Origin: Verticillium longisporum
Taxonomy: Eukaryota > Ascomycota > Sordariomycetes > Glomerellales > Plectosphaerellaceae
Length of the DNA: 64,000 bases
NCBI GenBank assembly: GCA_019188255.1
Contig: JAETXT010000007.1
Coordinates: 4,464,001-4,528,000 of the forward strand
Reading direction: 5' to 3'
Below are positions 20,065 through 31,580 of this stretch, one piece after another. The notes under the pieces are model-generated. The model had not been told where the DNA came from and made no database searches. It worked only from the letters and a program-made list of their open reading frames with translations. Within the stretch, counting starts at the first letter, position 1; every line of letters starts with the position of its first letter. A program made the position numbers and the translations under genes.

Positions 20065-23000
20065 TCAGGCCGGCAATATGTCCTCCTCGCCCATATCCGC
20101 GTCCTCGCCCGTGGCGGCGTTGATGCCGTCGACGGTCTCGCCGTCAAACACTTTGCCGTGCTCGTACGTCTTGCGTCGCCAGCCCGAAGGGTCCGACGCG
20201 TCCTTGATCCACTCCATGGTCGGGAAGTAGTGCTCGTTCTTCTTCATCGTGATGACCCACGGCACACAGTCGAACGTGCAGGCTCTTAGGCGGAAATCTG
20301 TTACGGGTCCAGTTAGCTCTCCGACTGCTACGAAGCATGATCAAGGCACTTGTAGACTCACAAGTATTGTCCGGGATGTTTTCCACCGCGGCGAGAAAGG
20401 CCTGCAGGTCGTGCGTCGGCTTGTCATTGACGTGGGTGATGAAGTTGGTGGGGGCAAGGCCGTACTGGTACGAAGGGGAGCCCCTCGTGCGTGCCGAGAC
20501 GTAGACCTCGCTGTGCAGCTTGCTGATCTGCTGCCTGACGGCATGATGCGGCCTCTGGAGGACGGCTCCACAGAACGACACGGCGTGGTCCGTCTCGACG
20601 TCGTCCGCGGCCGACGTGTGCATCTGAATCGTCATTTCTTGCTTCACTCGCACGACGACAGCCTCGATAACCTCGTGCGAATACATGACGTCGAGCTCTG
20701 ACACCCTCGTAATCACCTTGCCATTGAGGCTGAGGACAATGTCACCCTCGAGCAGCGCGCCGGGCTGCTCCTTGCGCTCAAAGGTGCGGTTGCTGACCAT
20801 GAAGAGCTGGTGGTGCGTCTTGTTGGCCTCGGTGACCTTGCGAATCCACTCGTCCGAGACGCCCATGTCACGCGCCTGCAAAAGCTTGATGGCACGGAAC
20901 TCCACAGGGAGCAGTCTGAGTTTGGGCAGGACACCCTGCTGAATCTGAGAGATCACTGGCAATAGTGTCGGTGTCGCGAGACCAAGATGGTACTCCTCGT
21001 CGCGGTTGCTGACCGGCGAGCGCTCTCCGAGGTACGTCAGCCATAGGGCCTGCACAGAACCATCAGCTGCGACCAAAACGCCGCTGCCACACTGGCTGCT
21101 GAGACTCGTGTCGACAGTGATGGCGTCAACATTGACAGCGCGGTACCTCGGCGCTCCCGAATTAGCAGGAATCGCCACTGGTGTAATCTCCGTGACTGTT
21201 GTCGTCGCATGCACGATGCGGCCCAGTCTGTTGTAACCGATAAAGTTGGTGGACGCTCCCTGAGAGATGGGCTCGCTGCTCAGCTTGGCGCTCAGCACAG
21301 GCGCATCTACAAGTTTTGGGTCGTACTGGATGATGGCATAGTTTTGGAGAGGATGCAGGTAAACCACCTTGCCGTCCACGAAAATCGAATCGGCGGTGCT
21401 GACCGTCACATCGTAAAGGTCATGGGTAACAACAGCTCTCGAGATGATGACGAGGCCCTTGTCAGCGTCTATCACGAGACCCATGCCCCATTTGCGATTC
21501 TTCGGGAAGCCGTCCAGTTTGACCGGCATGGTGCAGTTGACAAGCACAAAGCTGCGGACCTAGTGGGCTACGGCAGGGATAGAGGAGTACTCGAGCAGGA
21601 TGTAGGAGCCAGACTGAGGTACAGTCGGAACAGGAGGCAAAGCATCATCCAGTTCGGAAAAGTCGCAAAGACGTGTCTCGACATTTCGCACCGCCATCTT
21701 CATCTTGGCCGACCAATGCCTGTCGACATTGATGACGGTCGTGTTGAGAGTATGCAGGTCACGAAGGTGCTTATAGGTGACGACGACCCTGCGGCGATCA
21801 GGAATCTCTTTCATCACCTCGACAAACGTATCGAGATCGGGCGTGTTCTTGCCGGCCACACTCTGGATGAGCCAGCCGTTGTCTGCGCTATCGAAACGGA
21901 AAGACCCCGTTGCCTCGCACACAAAAACGCCCTTGCAGGCCACGGCATGGAGACGCGCCTGCTGGTAAGATAGGTCGTGGAAGCTGGCGCCCGCGACAGA
22001 CACGAACCGGTCAGGGGTGATGGCGTGCAGATCGCCGACTTCGATGTCAACCTCCATGTCCTCGCCCCCACGCTGGATCTGTAGATGGATTGTCTTGCCC
22101 ACATTCGAGTCCATGATGTCGTCTAGTCGGACAAATTGGGTGGCCAGTTCGCCATTCACCTTGATCAAGATATCACCCTCCTGAATCTTGTTGTGGGATG
22201 GTCCCTCAGGCAGCACAATCTCAGCAACGAGCATGTTGTTCTCCTTGGGGAAGGTCTTGCGCGCGAGAGCCTCCCATTCAGGGGTCAGGCCGAGGCGTCG
22301 GCACTCGTCGAACGGCTTCAACAGCCAGTGGCACTGAATATCGCCTCGCGTGACCGGCTTTCCCTCCTGAATACATTGCAGGGCACGCAGTGGCCTGTCC
22401 AGCGGCAAGAAGTAGTCGGTCGACGCGCCGTCGCTGCGACCGCCAGCCTGCAGAGCGATTGCGAAACCGTCAATGTTGACAACAGGACTGCCGGAACTGC
22501 CGCCGCTTGCTGCGGCGTTGGCTTGGTAGTAGCAGGTGTTGAAGTCGCTGTACCCCTCTCCGTACTCGGGCGCGTTGCGGTCGAGACGCGAGATGAAACC
22601 GGACAGGATACTGAGCTTTTCTCCGGCATCGTTACCGACGACTCGAATTTCGACACCAACTAAGATGTCTCATTAGCATGTCGCTGTGTGCAGAATCTGG
22701 CAGCACCTACTCTTGGCCAAGTCTGGTCGCAACTGCAGCGACTGGATATCCATGTAGCGAAGGGCCTTGGGGTCGAACCGTAGGATGCCGAAATCGTGGA
22801 CGGGGTCGCGGTAGACCGGGTAGGCGTCGACCTCCTCGTGATTATCAAAGACGACAAAGCCCCAGAAGGGTCCGGAGCCAACAACATGACGATTCGTCAG
22901 GATGTATCTGGTTGATGGCACGTCAGCCTAACCGCCCCCAATAAATGGGCCCAATGGCGCTTCTCAACGTACCCTTTCTCAGCGTCGACGACGAAACCAG

Positions 23001-23325
23001 TGGCCTCGCTCGTCAGAGCTGGATCTGTATCAAAAGAACAAGTTTGGCAGAACCTGATCGAGACAACATTGCTAATGACGTTCTCGATGGTATGCTGCCA
23101 CGCCTCGGGCTCTTGCGTAGCCGGGAACATGGGGTTCAGCCGAGCAACCTCCTCGTCGTCGTACTCGTCCTCCTCGACGTAGACCGGCTCATCGTGTTCG
23201 ACGTCAGGGGTGTTATCGCCTGCAGAGAACTTGCCGTTTAATGCACGATGCTGCTTGTTCGGGCGCAGACCCTCGGGGCTGGTGGGAGCCTTGCGCTTGG
23301 AGCGGGTAACCTTGGCGCCGTTCAT
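20065..23325 (-). pseudogene. nma111: NMA111, HtrA-like nuclear serine protease, interrupted by one in-frame TAG
   Basis: Exons are 23325-22973, 22907-22711, 22659-20362 and 20297-20065, with introns of 65, 51 (GCTAAT branch-like site) and 64 nt. The exons sum to 1,027 codons, the normal size of Nma111. The catalytic triad is intact: His in TNRHVVG (about residue 125), Asp in PVHDFGIL (about 156) and Ser in GGSSGSPVV (about 239). PDZ regions and a second degenerate protease-like half ([17 protein letters not shown]...) follow. At 21562-21560 the frame reads AVAH-TAG-VRSFV, about codon 550. Homologues carry Tyr here as I remember them, so a TAC/TAT to TAG change is likely. The frame is otherwise open on both sides, so it may be a single nonsense mutation, a consensus error, or readthrough. 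A 63-nt in-frame intron (GTACCT...CACTAG) could be drawn but would delete conserved residues. Yeast Nma111 is pro-apoptotic and acts in lipid homeostasis. ATG 23325 was chosen as homologues start MNG near a basic NLS-like stretch. Confidence 0.8.
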
Positions 23326-25411
23326 GATGCAGTTGGTCGCGGTCGTGGGAATGGAAGCGCCAGAGAATGCGCGACGAGGTTTGGCTGTACGGAAGAAGCT
23401 GCGACTTATACGGCCAAGCTTGTGAATATCTTCCGTGATCGAGCCGGAGTTGTAGAGGTTGCCAGAGCTTGCGTTGGTCTTGCCTTTGTTGGAGTTGGCG
23501 ATGGAGCGTGAGCGTGTCTTGGCCAGGGTCTGGAATCGTGGCCAGGCAGGGTTGGTCGGCGGCGGCAAGGCAAGTGGTGTGTCGAAGTTGGTGTATGGTA
23601 GACTTCGTATCCCGGTCCGTCTAGTCGTGAGCAGAATACGGTGCATGTGATGCTTCGAGACAACCTTCACCCGCTGGGAGCCATTCGATTTTTCGTGGAA
23701 CCTGGATTTGGGAGCGGCGAATGGTTTGCGCTCGGGATCGAATTGAGATTCTGCTTAGGTACATACCAATACTGCCTAGGACGATGAGTTCCGCTACTGC
23801 TACTGTCCATCCAGGTCCAGGTTTCCACTGGGGCTTAGTTTGGTTCCTGCATTATGCGTCTATAGGAAGTGACGTAGACGGTGTGGGGCACATCTTTCTA
23901 CGCCATCCATTAGCACCGGGAGATGCATACAGGTGCAGCTCTCGTGGAGGGTGTCGAACTACAGCTAATGGGTCACGGGTCGGAGCGCTCGACACCACCT
24001 TCATGCCGAATCCAATGGAGGCACTCGGATCGCAAAGCACCAGGCACAACATCATCTGCAGGTCTTGGACTGTCTCATCCCCATGGCATCTCATGACTTT
24101 TGTCAGGACGGTCTAGCCCAAGGCTGAGCCTCGGTGTGGTGTGCATCACTCTCTTTGTCTCTCGCATGATGGAGCAACGCCAGACGATGGTTTACGAATG
24201 ACCCTGTGTCCTTATACAATATACTCACGCTGCGATGGCGGTCACTGCGGTTAATGTGCAGTGTCGGAGCTCAATACTAGATGCTAAGGTGCTAGGCTCA
24301 ACAGGCTGAGCCGAAACCCGGATCAATATCAACTTTGAGGAAGCATTCAGGGATTCTTTTGGCTGTGCAATATTCTATAGCAGCCTTGCTGTACTTGGCA
24401 GTTAGATCTGGCTTTCTTGTGGGACAAAGCGGACGCAGTTCGACTCAAAAAGTTGTACTTTAGCACAGGAAGAATCATCTGGTCTATGTAGCCAGTCCTT
24501 GAAGGAAGTCTTCATTTCTGTCCTCTGCGGAAGTTTCTCGCGGGATATTAGATGTATAGAGTCATGGAGTCCGGGTCAACCAGAACAAGTGAGCAAATAT
24601 ATCATACATGCTTTGGCAGTGAGCTTAAACATCTTTGCTACTTGCACAACATTCACTCTGAAATGCACGCCATCACCATCTCGTCGAGCTGCAGGTGAAC
24701 TAGGGCATTGCGGGCTCGGACTGTCAAGTACAGCGTATATGTCCATCGTGCTTGCGTGACAGCGACGACGGGCTAGATTTTGGACTGGGGGAGAAGAGTA
24801 AACGATCATCAAGATAGGTGAGACTGATGGCATCTGGACACGTAGATGGACAAAGGTTTTCACATTTGCATTCTCTCAACCAGCTTGGCATCTCATCGCT
24901 TCCCTCTCACTCAGGGGGGCCACACCTAGGTGCTGAAGTATACAATGCCTGTACTGCTTCGCTCAGCCAGTCGGGCCAAGAGGAAAAGTGTTACTTTCAA
25001 TCCAGAGCTGGACTACTTTTACTTGTAAGTGATGACAGTCTCATAAATACTTTTTATCACAGCGGTTGTTCTGGGCCTCGGAACTCGTGACTTTCGCACG
25101 GCGCCTGCCTGTCTCTGAGTTCAAGGACCTTCCACGCAACTCAACTTGCTGCGAGTCCTTCAACTCGATCGACTGCCTAGTACAGGCATCCACGCTCTGC
25201 GCACCTTCACTTTCTTCACTTATCGCAAAACGCTTCAAATAAGTCACCTGTTTGCGCTCCTGCTCTCATTCACATCATTCCTCAACCATCTCCTGACCAC
25301 CTCTCCAACCAACGCCCTCACCAGCCATCATTTCTACTAACAGCACCAAATATCAATAGCACACCCGACGAACACGAAGACTCGGAAACAGAATCAGAAT
25401 CCCCGGAAGCC
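23326..25411. promoter_or_regulatory. Divergent intergenic region between NMA111 and the small basic protein gene
   Basis: This is about 2.1 kb between divergent genes. The NMA111 frame stays open upstream of its ATG to 23670 without another ATG. A TAGGTAC...CCTAGG patch lies at about 23754-23782. The segment 24100-25100 looks less coding-like than its surroundings. A plus-strand frame at 23721-24116 (131 codons) has no recognisable domain, and I do not call it a gene. Confidence 0.45.
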
Positions 25412-26234
25412 ATGTCGGAAACTCAGAAAAACGGCAGCGCCAACGAAAACGGTCAGGGCACCACAAAGGCTGTCCCTTGGACTGAACTCGACCGAGTATG
25501 TTCCCTACCCCCCAACTTCAACACCAACCCCCCTTTCAAGTGCTGTGCTGACCATGAGCCCAATAGGCCATCGTCCTCAACAACATCCTCGGCCAGCTCC
25601 ACGCCAGCAGCGGCAAGACCCTGGACTGGAAGGCCATCTCCGAGGCCCTCCCCGGCCGCACCATGGCCTCGATGCGCGCCGTCTGGGACCGCTACAGAAA
25701 CGACATGAAGACCGCCGCCGCCGGCGAAGGCGACTTCGTCGCCGTGCCCAACAAACAGAAGACCCGTACGTACCATCAAGTCCAGACCAGGAGGAGAAAA
25801 GCGTCCGCATCGGTATTGACAAGGCCGGAACAGCTCGCAAGAAAAGCACCTCCAAGACCGCAGCCGCCGTGGCTTCAGAGGATGCCGACGCCGAGGACGC
25901 TCCTGAGACGCCTGCCAAGAAGCGCGGCGGCGGAGCCAAGAAGCGCGCTTCCGGCGCCGACGGTGAGGGTACGTTCCTTCCACATACACTCTTAACCCTC
26001 TTTCTCGGCTACGAAGCCTAAGCTGAACTGACATGTGGCACAGAGGGCTCGGCCACCAAGAAGAAGCGCACTCCCAAGAAGACTCCCGTCAAGAAGACTG
26101 CTGCCAAGGTGGAGGAGGAGGAGGAAGCCTCGGAGGAGGCCGAAACTCCCGCTCCCGCCCCCGCCGCCGCTGATGCCGAAGACGCCAAGAATAGTGACGA
26201 GGAAATGAAGGACACGGCCGAGGCCAAGGTCTAG
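25412..26234 (+). CDS. Small Myb/SANT-like basic protein, probably nuclear
   Basis: Four exons: 25412-25495, 25567-25765, 25834-25968 and 26044-26234. Introns are GTATGT...ATAG, GTACGT...ACAG (68 nt, with a TTGAC branch-like site) and GTACGT...ACAG. The exons sum to 203 codons (202 residues). Residues about 20-85 (VPWTELDRAIVLNNILGQL...LDWKAISEALPGRTMASMRAVWDRYRND) look like a single Myb/SANT-type helical DNA-binding unit with spaced tryptophans. The rest is alternating Lys/Ala-rich basic (AKKRGGGAKKR, TKKKRTPKKTPVKK) and acidic (EEEEEASEEAE) tracts, like a chromatin-associated protein. The middle intron explains an apparent one-base frame change at about 25766. I do not know a characterised orthologue; DNA or chromatin binding is inference. 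Confidence 0.75.
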
Positions 26235-27332
26235 TTGAGAACCCACCAGCTTGCGGTTCATCTAGACTGTGGCAAGTCTGCCGCTACGCGAGCGACTACA
26301 GCATGGTTCCAGGACAGTACTGCCTTGCTTGACACCCTCGAAATCGCCTTGAATGATTCTCGACGCTTCTTGTTTCTTGCTTCTACGCTTTGGGAAATGG
26401 GATGCCTCAGCCGTCTGCCTGTGATGGCCTTAGCACGATACACTCACTGGAAGGCATAGGCTGGCAGGGCTGCTTTAGTGCCAGGAAATCAAACACCGCT
26501 ATCCGTATATGAATATTCGAGTGATGTCAGTGGTGACAATGTGTGCGAAATGAAGACACACGTGCAAGAGGTCGCAGTGAGCAAGTCGCCTGTATCATCC
26601 ATCAATCTGGTGTATATTGAGACCGAGAACCACATGACTATTTGACAGGGACAAACTGAATGTCGCGTAGTAGCATGTGGCGTGCAAAAAAGGTGTGGGC
26701 AAGCCTGGAAAGTATGCAATAAAAGGCTTACCCGATACCAGTGTTCACACCACCCAGCGGAGTATTTCAGCGTTGCGGAATCACCTTGGAGCCAGTCGAG
26801 ATCAAACCCACACAGAACAGGCTCCACGGACGAGCAAGTACGAGAGAACATGGTGTCATTGTTTCGCGAATCATAATGCCAGTAACGCGTGGCTCACTAT
26901 GCACTGCGCCTCGGCGAAGCTACCCATTCCCCCCAATATCAGAAGCAATAAAGAAAGAAAAGCGCACGACATGAGGACAACCCCTTAATTCTCTGAAACG
27001 CCAACCAAATCCCGAATATGGTTTTCCCCCTTTGCCCAAGCATGCCGTCTATCGTTGTCGAGTCGAGCCCCCTCCATCGTGACCCATTACCATGCGCTCT
27101 GACCCGAGGTAGGTACTGTATACCAAGCTGCCATTGTTCTAGCCATGGCATCGAAACTGCGAACAAACCGCGTCAAACAAGTCAGGAAAGAAAAGCTGCG
27201 CCTTCGTTGCACTATCGCTGTCGTGTCCGAATGGCTGTAGGCGATATTGTCGTTCGCCCAAGGCATGGGCTAATATGATTGCAAATACAAACAAGTTTTG
27301 TGGCCTGTCATTCCTTAGTCAACATTGCCAAG
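26235..27332. other. Convergent intergenic region, about 1.1 kb
   Basis: It lies between the 3' ends of the Myb-like gene (+) and the J-domain gene (-). It contains A/T-richer stretches compatible with two 3' UTRs. Short frames on both strands have no recognisable domains. No repeat of note. Confidence 0.45.
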
Positions 27333-30213
27333 TTACCGCATCAGCTTCTTGTATTTCAAGAAATCGAGCATGCGCATCTCGTGCTCGTCGCAAGCAAGGC
27401 TCCACTTGCGGCGAACCTCTTTGTCCTGGCGAACCCAGCTGAGGTATTCCTCGATACCCTCGTCGCCCTGTGTCGTGAGGAATGCATAGCCTGCAGTTCC
27501 GCGTTCTTCCAGTATCTGTGCTTTGCGAGTTTCAAAATGGTAGGTGATCTGGGCGTTGAAAGCATCCCACTGTTGAAGGTAGTTCTGGAACTCAACGAGA
27601 TACTTTTGCCACGTCGTGAGAGAGGGTTTGAGACCGGACACGGCCAGGGCAGCAGGCGGAGTAGGAGCGCGTGGAACAGGCGGAAAGTTGAGTTCAGGAT
27701 CCTGCTTCTTCTCTTTCTCAATGGGTATCCGCTCAGAAGCCCGGCTCTCGAACGGCAATTGTGACTTCAAGTCGCCGAATGAGTTGAGTCCAGTCGGCTT
27801 TGTTGCAAACGGAGCAACGTTCTTCAACTCGGCAAAGCTGGCGCGGAAGTCCTCGCTATCCTCGGATCCCGCCGTGTTAGGGTTGAAAGGGGCCCGCTTG
27901 ACACCATTCGGCTGTGGAGCCTCGGGTACGGGTTGAACATTTCCAGGCCGCCACTCGGGTCGGGAAGGCTCGACGGGGATGTTGCGAGCGCTATCCCGTC
28001 TCGAAGGGGGCGCGCTTCTGGGGTTGGGAGGCGGCGTCTCGGGATCTATGTCCATGGGCATTGGACTGCCTGTTGTAGCCGGTTCTGCTTCCGGCTGGCG
28101 GGCACCACCATCTGTGTCTTCATTGCTGCTACTTTCTTCATTGACCAAGCCGGCAGTTCCGACAGTTGGATGGACCGACTTTGGCTTCCGCGAGTTGGAG
28201 CGTGATGGTCGTGTTGGAGAAGATGCTTTGTTCTGAGTTGGCTGGTGTGCAAAGTTCTGCGGGCCAATCTTCTGACTCCAGCCCTCTGCGTCGAACCTGA
28301 CTTCCTCTGCCGTCTTCTCATTCTCGGCCGGGAGCGGCTCCTTCGCGGGACGAGGAGGCGGGCGCTTGAGCGGCGAGTTCCGTCCCGTACGGCTTGCGGA
28401 TTGGGTGCGGCGCTTGGCGAACGGATCCTCCTGTTGCGGAGTGTGGGGGCTGCCGGCGCTAAACTGCCACGTATCGGCCCCTTGCTCGTCGACAAAACTG
28501 GTGTTGATATCATCAGCACTGCTCCGGGCAAACCTCTTCTGGTCAGGAGTAGTCCGTGTGAATGTGTCGTCATCAACCACAAAATTGAAGCTATTGGTAC
28601 AAGTCTTGTCAGCATAATCTCTGGGCTCATTCATCTCGGACCGCTGTCTTTTGATAGGTGTGTTTGCAGCGTGGATCAACCTCTCGAGTAGTTCGCGCTG
28701 TTTGCGCTCGAAAGGGGTAAGAGACTCTGTAGTGGTGGAGGAGCCATCCCCACTCGGAGAAGGTGTGGCAGAATCTCTGCGTGTTTGCGCGGTTGCCATG
28801 GTGGCCTGGGATTTGAAGCCTGGCCGTCGGCCATACACAGGGGATGTTGACATGGAGGGGTGGTGGGTGCTGTGATTGATTGACGCAGGGAAAGAAGAAT
28901 TCTCAGAATGATAGGATGCGCCGTACATTGAAGGGCCGTTTGCCTTGTTCGAGGATGTGCTAGCGTTGGGTTGAGCTGAGAGAAGGTCAGTTTCCGCATT
29001 CCGAGTGAGCCACGACATGACAAGCGTACCTTCGTTTGCAGCTGTTGTTGTCGGCCTGCTTCCTCCAGCCTCTCCAGCGTCGTAGGCTCGTCCTGACGGG
29101 GTATACTTGGCGCTTGCTCTTGAGGCAAACGACCGCTTATGAGTGTCGGAAGCCGTGTCGGCGGTATTGCTCTGTTGGGCCCCGGTAGGGTCTTCCATGG
29201 GAGCGGTCCGAGGAGAGCTTGAGCTTCGAGGACGAGCTCCGCCTGGGGACAGCCCGGCATCCTGGTACTCAGAGTGTCGTGTGCTCTCTCTTGTGCTCTT
29301 GGTGCGGCCTACGGAGATGCCATCAAAGGGATTGGTCTTCTCGCCGCCCCCGCTGCTGTATGGAGTTCTTTGCCGAGAATCACCAAACTTGTCGCGGAAC
29401 GGTGCAAGGGGGTCGGGAATCGAGTCGCGCTGCTGCTGGGCGGCCGACGCTGATGCATCGTATGTGTGTCGGTTGGTCGCGTATGCACTGGAACTCACAG
29501 ACGGTTCATCTCCAGGAACAGGGGAGTGAGGGCCATAGCCCGTCGCCTTCTTGGCCCCGAAAGCGGCCTCAGCTCTCTGCTTCTGTGCAGGCGACCTTGG
29601 CACAGGCCTCTCAGGCCTCTGTGCGGGCCGAGGGGGTGGGTCGGGTTGCTCGGGCACAGGCCTTGGCTTCGCCTGAGAGGCGGCGGACTTGCCTTGAGAC
29701 GAAGGCCTCATCTGTTCAAAGGCCTGCCACGCATTGCGCCTGGATTCCATAGGGTCTTCGCGGGGTTGAGTCTTCGCAGTCGGCGCGGCACCCGAGGTAA
29801 AGTTGCGGTACTTATTCGCCCCCGATTGGGTGGCATTACGAGTTGGCTGATTTCGCCGAGGCGGTGGGGGAAAGTTGGCTCCAGCATCTTGCCAGGGATT
29901 GCCTCTGACACCTGACGCGGTGGGATAGCGCGAACGACCCCGGCTGGCATCGTACTTGGCTTTTTGCTCGGGGTCGGTCAGAATCTCATGTGCGGACTGG
30001 ATGACCTGGAACTTGGAGTTGACTTCAGCTTCTCTGCCGGGGTTGCGGTCAGGGTGGTAGAGGAGCGCTTCGTCTGGTTAGCAGGGAGACCAGTTATCAG
30101 GGATGGAAACACCGACCTAGCTTCCTGAATTGCTTCTTGATGTCATTGACATCTGCTGTCACAGGCAGGTTGAGGTCCGCGTAATAGTCGCGAGAGTTGT
30201 CAAGTTTCGGCAT
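27333..30213 (-). CDS. J-domain (DnaJ-like) protein with a long disordered middle and conserved C-terminal helix
   Basis: Leftward gene. Exon 1 is 30213-30117 (MPKLDNSRDYYADLNLPVTADVND...), followed by an intron 30116-30074 (GTCGGT...ACCAG), then a long exon from 30073 to the stop at 27333. A stopless 54-nt intron is very likely at 29029-28976 (GTACGC...CTCAG). Total is about 927 residues. The N-terminal 75 residues form a J domain with helix II KKQFRKL, the essential HPD (LLYHPDRNPG) and ILTDPEQKAKYD. About 700 residues of Ser/Pro/Arg-rich disorder follow. The C-terminus is a conserved, likely helical block (LTTWQKYLVEFQNYLQQWDAFNAQITYHFETRK...EHEMRMLDFLKYKK). J domains stimulate Hsp70 ATPase; the client and location are unknown. 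The GTCGGT donor is weak, but phase and domain continuity support it. Confidence 0.85.
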
Positions 30214-30760
30214 ATTGAATCGTGTGTCTAAGACCCTGGCAAGGTCCTTCAATGACGGTTTGGATGTAGGCGGGGGAGTGATCAACGCCAGACCCAGGCA
30301 TCCCCGTTGGTATCCGTCACAGCCTGTTCGAGCTTTTCTGTTGTGCCCAAAAGTGGCCTGCCAGAAGACCAGAGGAGCCGAGGGGAAGAGCGACTATGTG
30401 ATCGTCAAAGGTCGCTGATCTTGCGTGCTCATGAAGTATTGAGATGCCTGGTGAAAATCGGCCGAGCAAGGGAGGGTCACAGCAGCGGCTGGGCAGGTGT
30501 GTTGGCGTGATGATTGCGAGTCTTGCTTAAAAAAGAGGCGACGGGCTCGGGTGAAGATAGTCTTTGGTAGAAAGAGTTAGGAAGCTCGAGGTGGAGGAGA
30601 GAGTTCGGCTGCCGCTGTAGGACAAAGGTCAGCTCATGTCATCCAGACGATCGCCTTCTGCGCTTGGGACAGAGGAGATGGTAAAGACCAAATGGAAGGG
30701 AGTCCAGGCAGACCAGTCCTTAGGTGTAGAGCACTGAAGTCCGATCTAGGTATTCAGCAC

Positions 30761-30795
30761 AACCTAGGTACCTAGGTAGGTAGGTAGGTAGGCAG
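30761..30795. repeat. CCTAGGTA palindrome with TAGG tandem run
   Basis: ACCTAGGTACCTAGG is followed directly by about four further TAGG units. It is one of the densest copies of this intergenic motif family in the window and lies about 550 bp upstream of the J-domain gene start. Confidence 0.85.
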
Positions 30796-31160
30796 GTCAG
30801 GATCGCAGCGGAGGACAGGAAGGAGTAGGCAAATCGCAGGGCAGCAGCCTCTCAACGGCGACTGGACAGCACCCCAGTCGCAACAGACAAAGGTGCAGCG
30901 AGGCAGACGGCAGCCGAGCCACCCATCCAAGCTGCCCTCTTGCGGGTGGTCTTGGGTGCTGTACCACGCACACTCACTTGCACCCGGGCAATGGGTAAGC
31001 TGGGCGCCGTGACCCGGACAGACCAGGGCGACAGGGCACGTGAAGGGCAGAACACCAACTGCAGGAGGGCTCTCTTACCTGACAAGGCCAAAGTACCTAT
31101 CGTTCTTGTATCGTGGGCGAAAGAACGCAGACGAGATACACGGACGGCGAATGTTTATGA

Positions 31161-31246
31161 ATAGGCAGGTAGGTAAGATCGTGGGTCGGCGCTGGCTTGG
31201 TAGGTAGGTAGGTTTCGGGGCTGATGTCGTCAGGGTACCTAGGTAC
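31161..31246. repeat. TAGG repeats and GTACCTAGGTAC palindrome
   Basis: Two runs of GGTAGGTA-type units flank about 40 bp, and a perfect 12-bp palindrome GTACCTAGGTAC lies at 31235-31246. Confidence 0.8.
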
Positions 31247-31554
31247 GCAAGGTGACAGAGAGTTCAGACGAGAAAGAGAGAAGATGGCCGGCCAGGCGAA
31301 GGGAAGAAAGGGTCAGGCAGAGGTCGCGCTGGGTAAAGGACCCCGAGGCAGGTGAGTAGGCAGTAGGAAGGTCGGTGATGTGCCCCGCCAACAGATCAGC
31401 TCGAAGAATGTCTCGTCGCATGGAAGAAAACTATTGGGCGGTTGCCTCAGCCCACAGACGGGGGGGGGGTTGGACGTGGGACGTCAACGCTATGGGTGGA
31501 GACAAGCTTCCCCTTCTGGAGGTCCCCCCAGGGCGCAAAACAGAGACCCCCCTA

Positions 31555-31580
31555 AGGTCCCTCCCCTAGGTCCCTCCCCT
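31555..31580. repeat. 13-bp direct tandem duplication
   Basis: AGGTCCCTCCCCT occurs twice back to back and is followed by AGG, the start of a third unit. Confidence 0.85.

Noticed and set aside
21560..21622. A 63-nt intron in NMA111 that would bypass the TAG
   Set aside because: GTACCT is a poor donor, the segment encodes conserved-looking [12 protein letters not shown], and its length is a multiple of three, exactly what a caller would invent. Kept only as an alternative to test.
25766..25833. Apparent frameshift in the Myb-like gene
   Set aside because: A normal 68-nt GTACGT...ACAG intron in phase explains the frame change, so no sequence error is needed.
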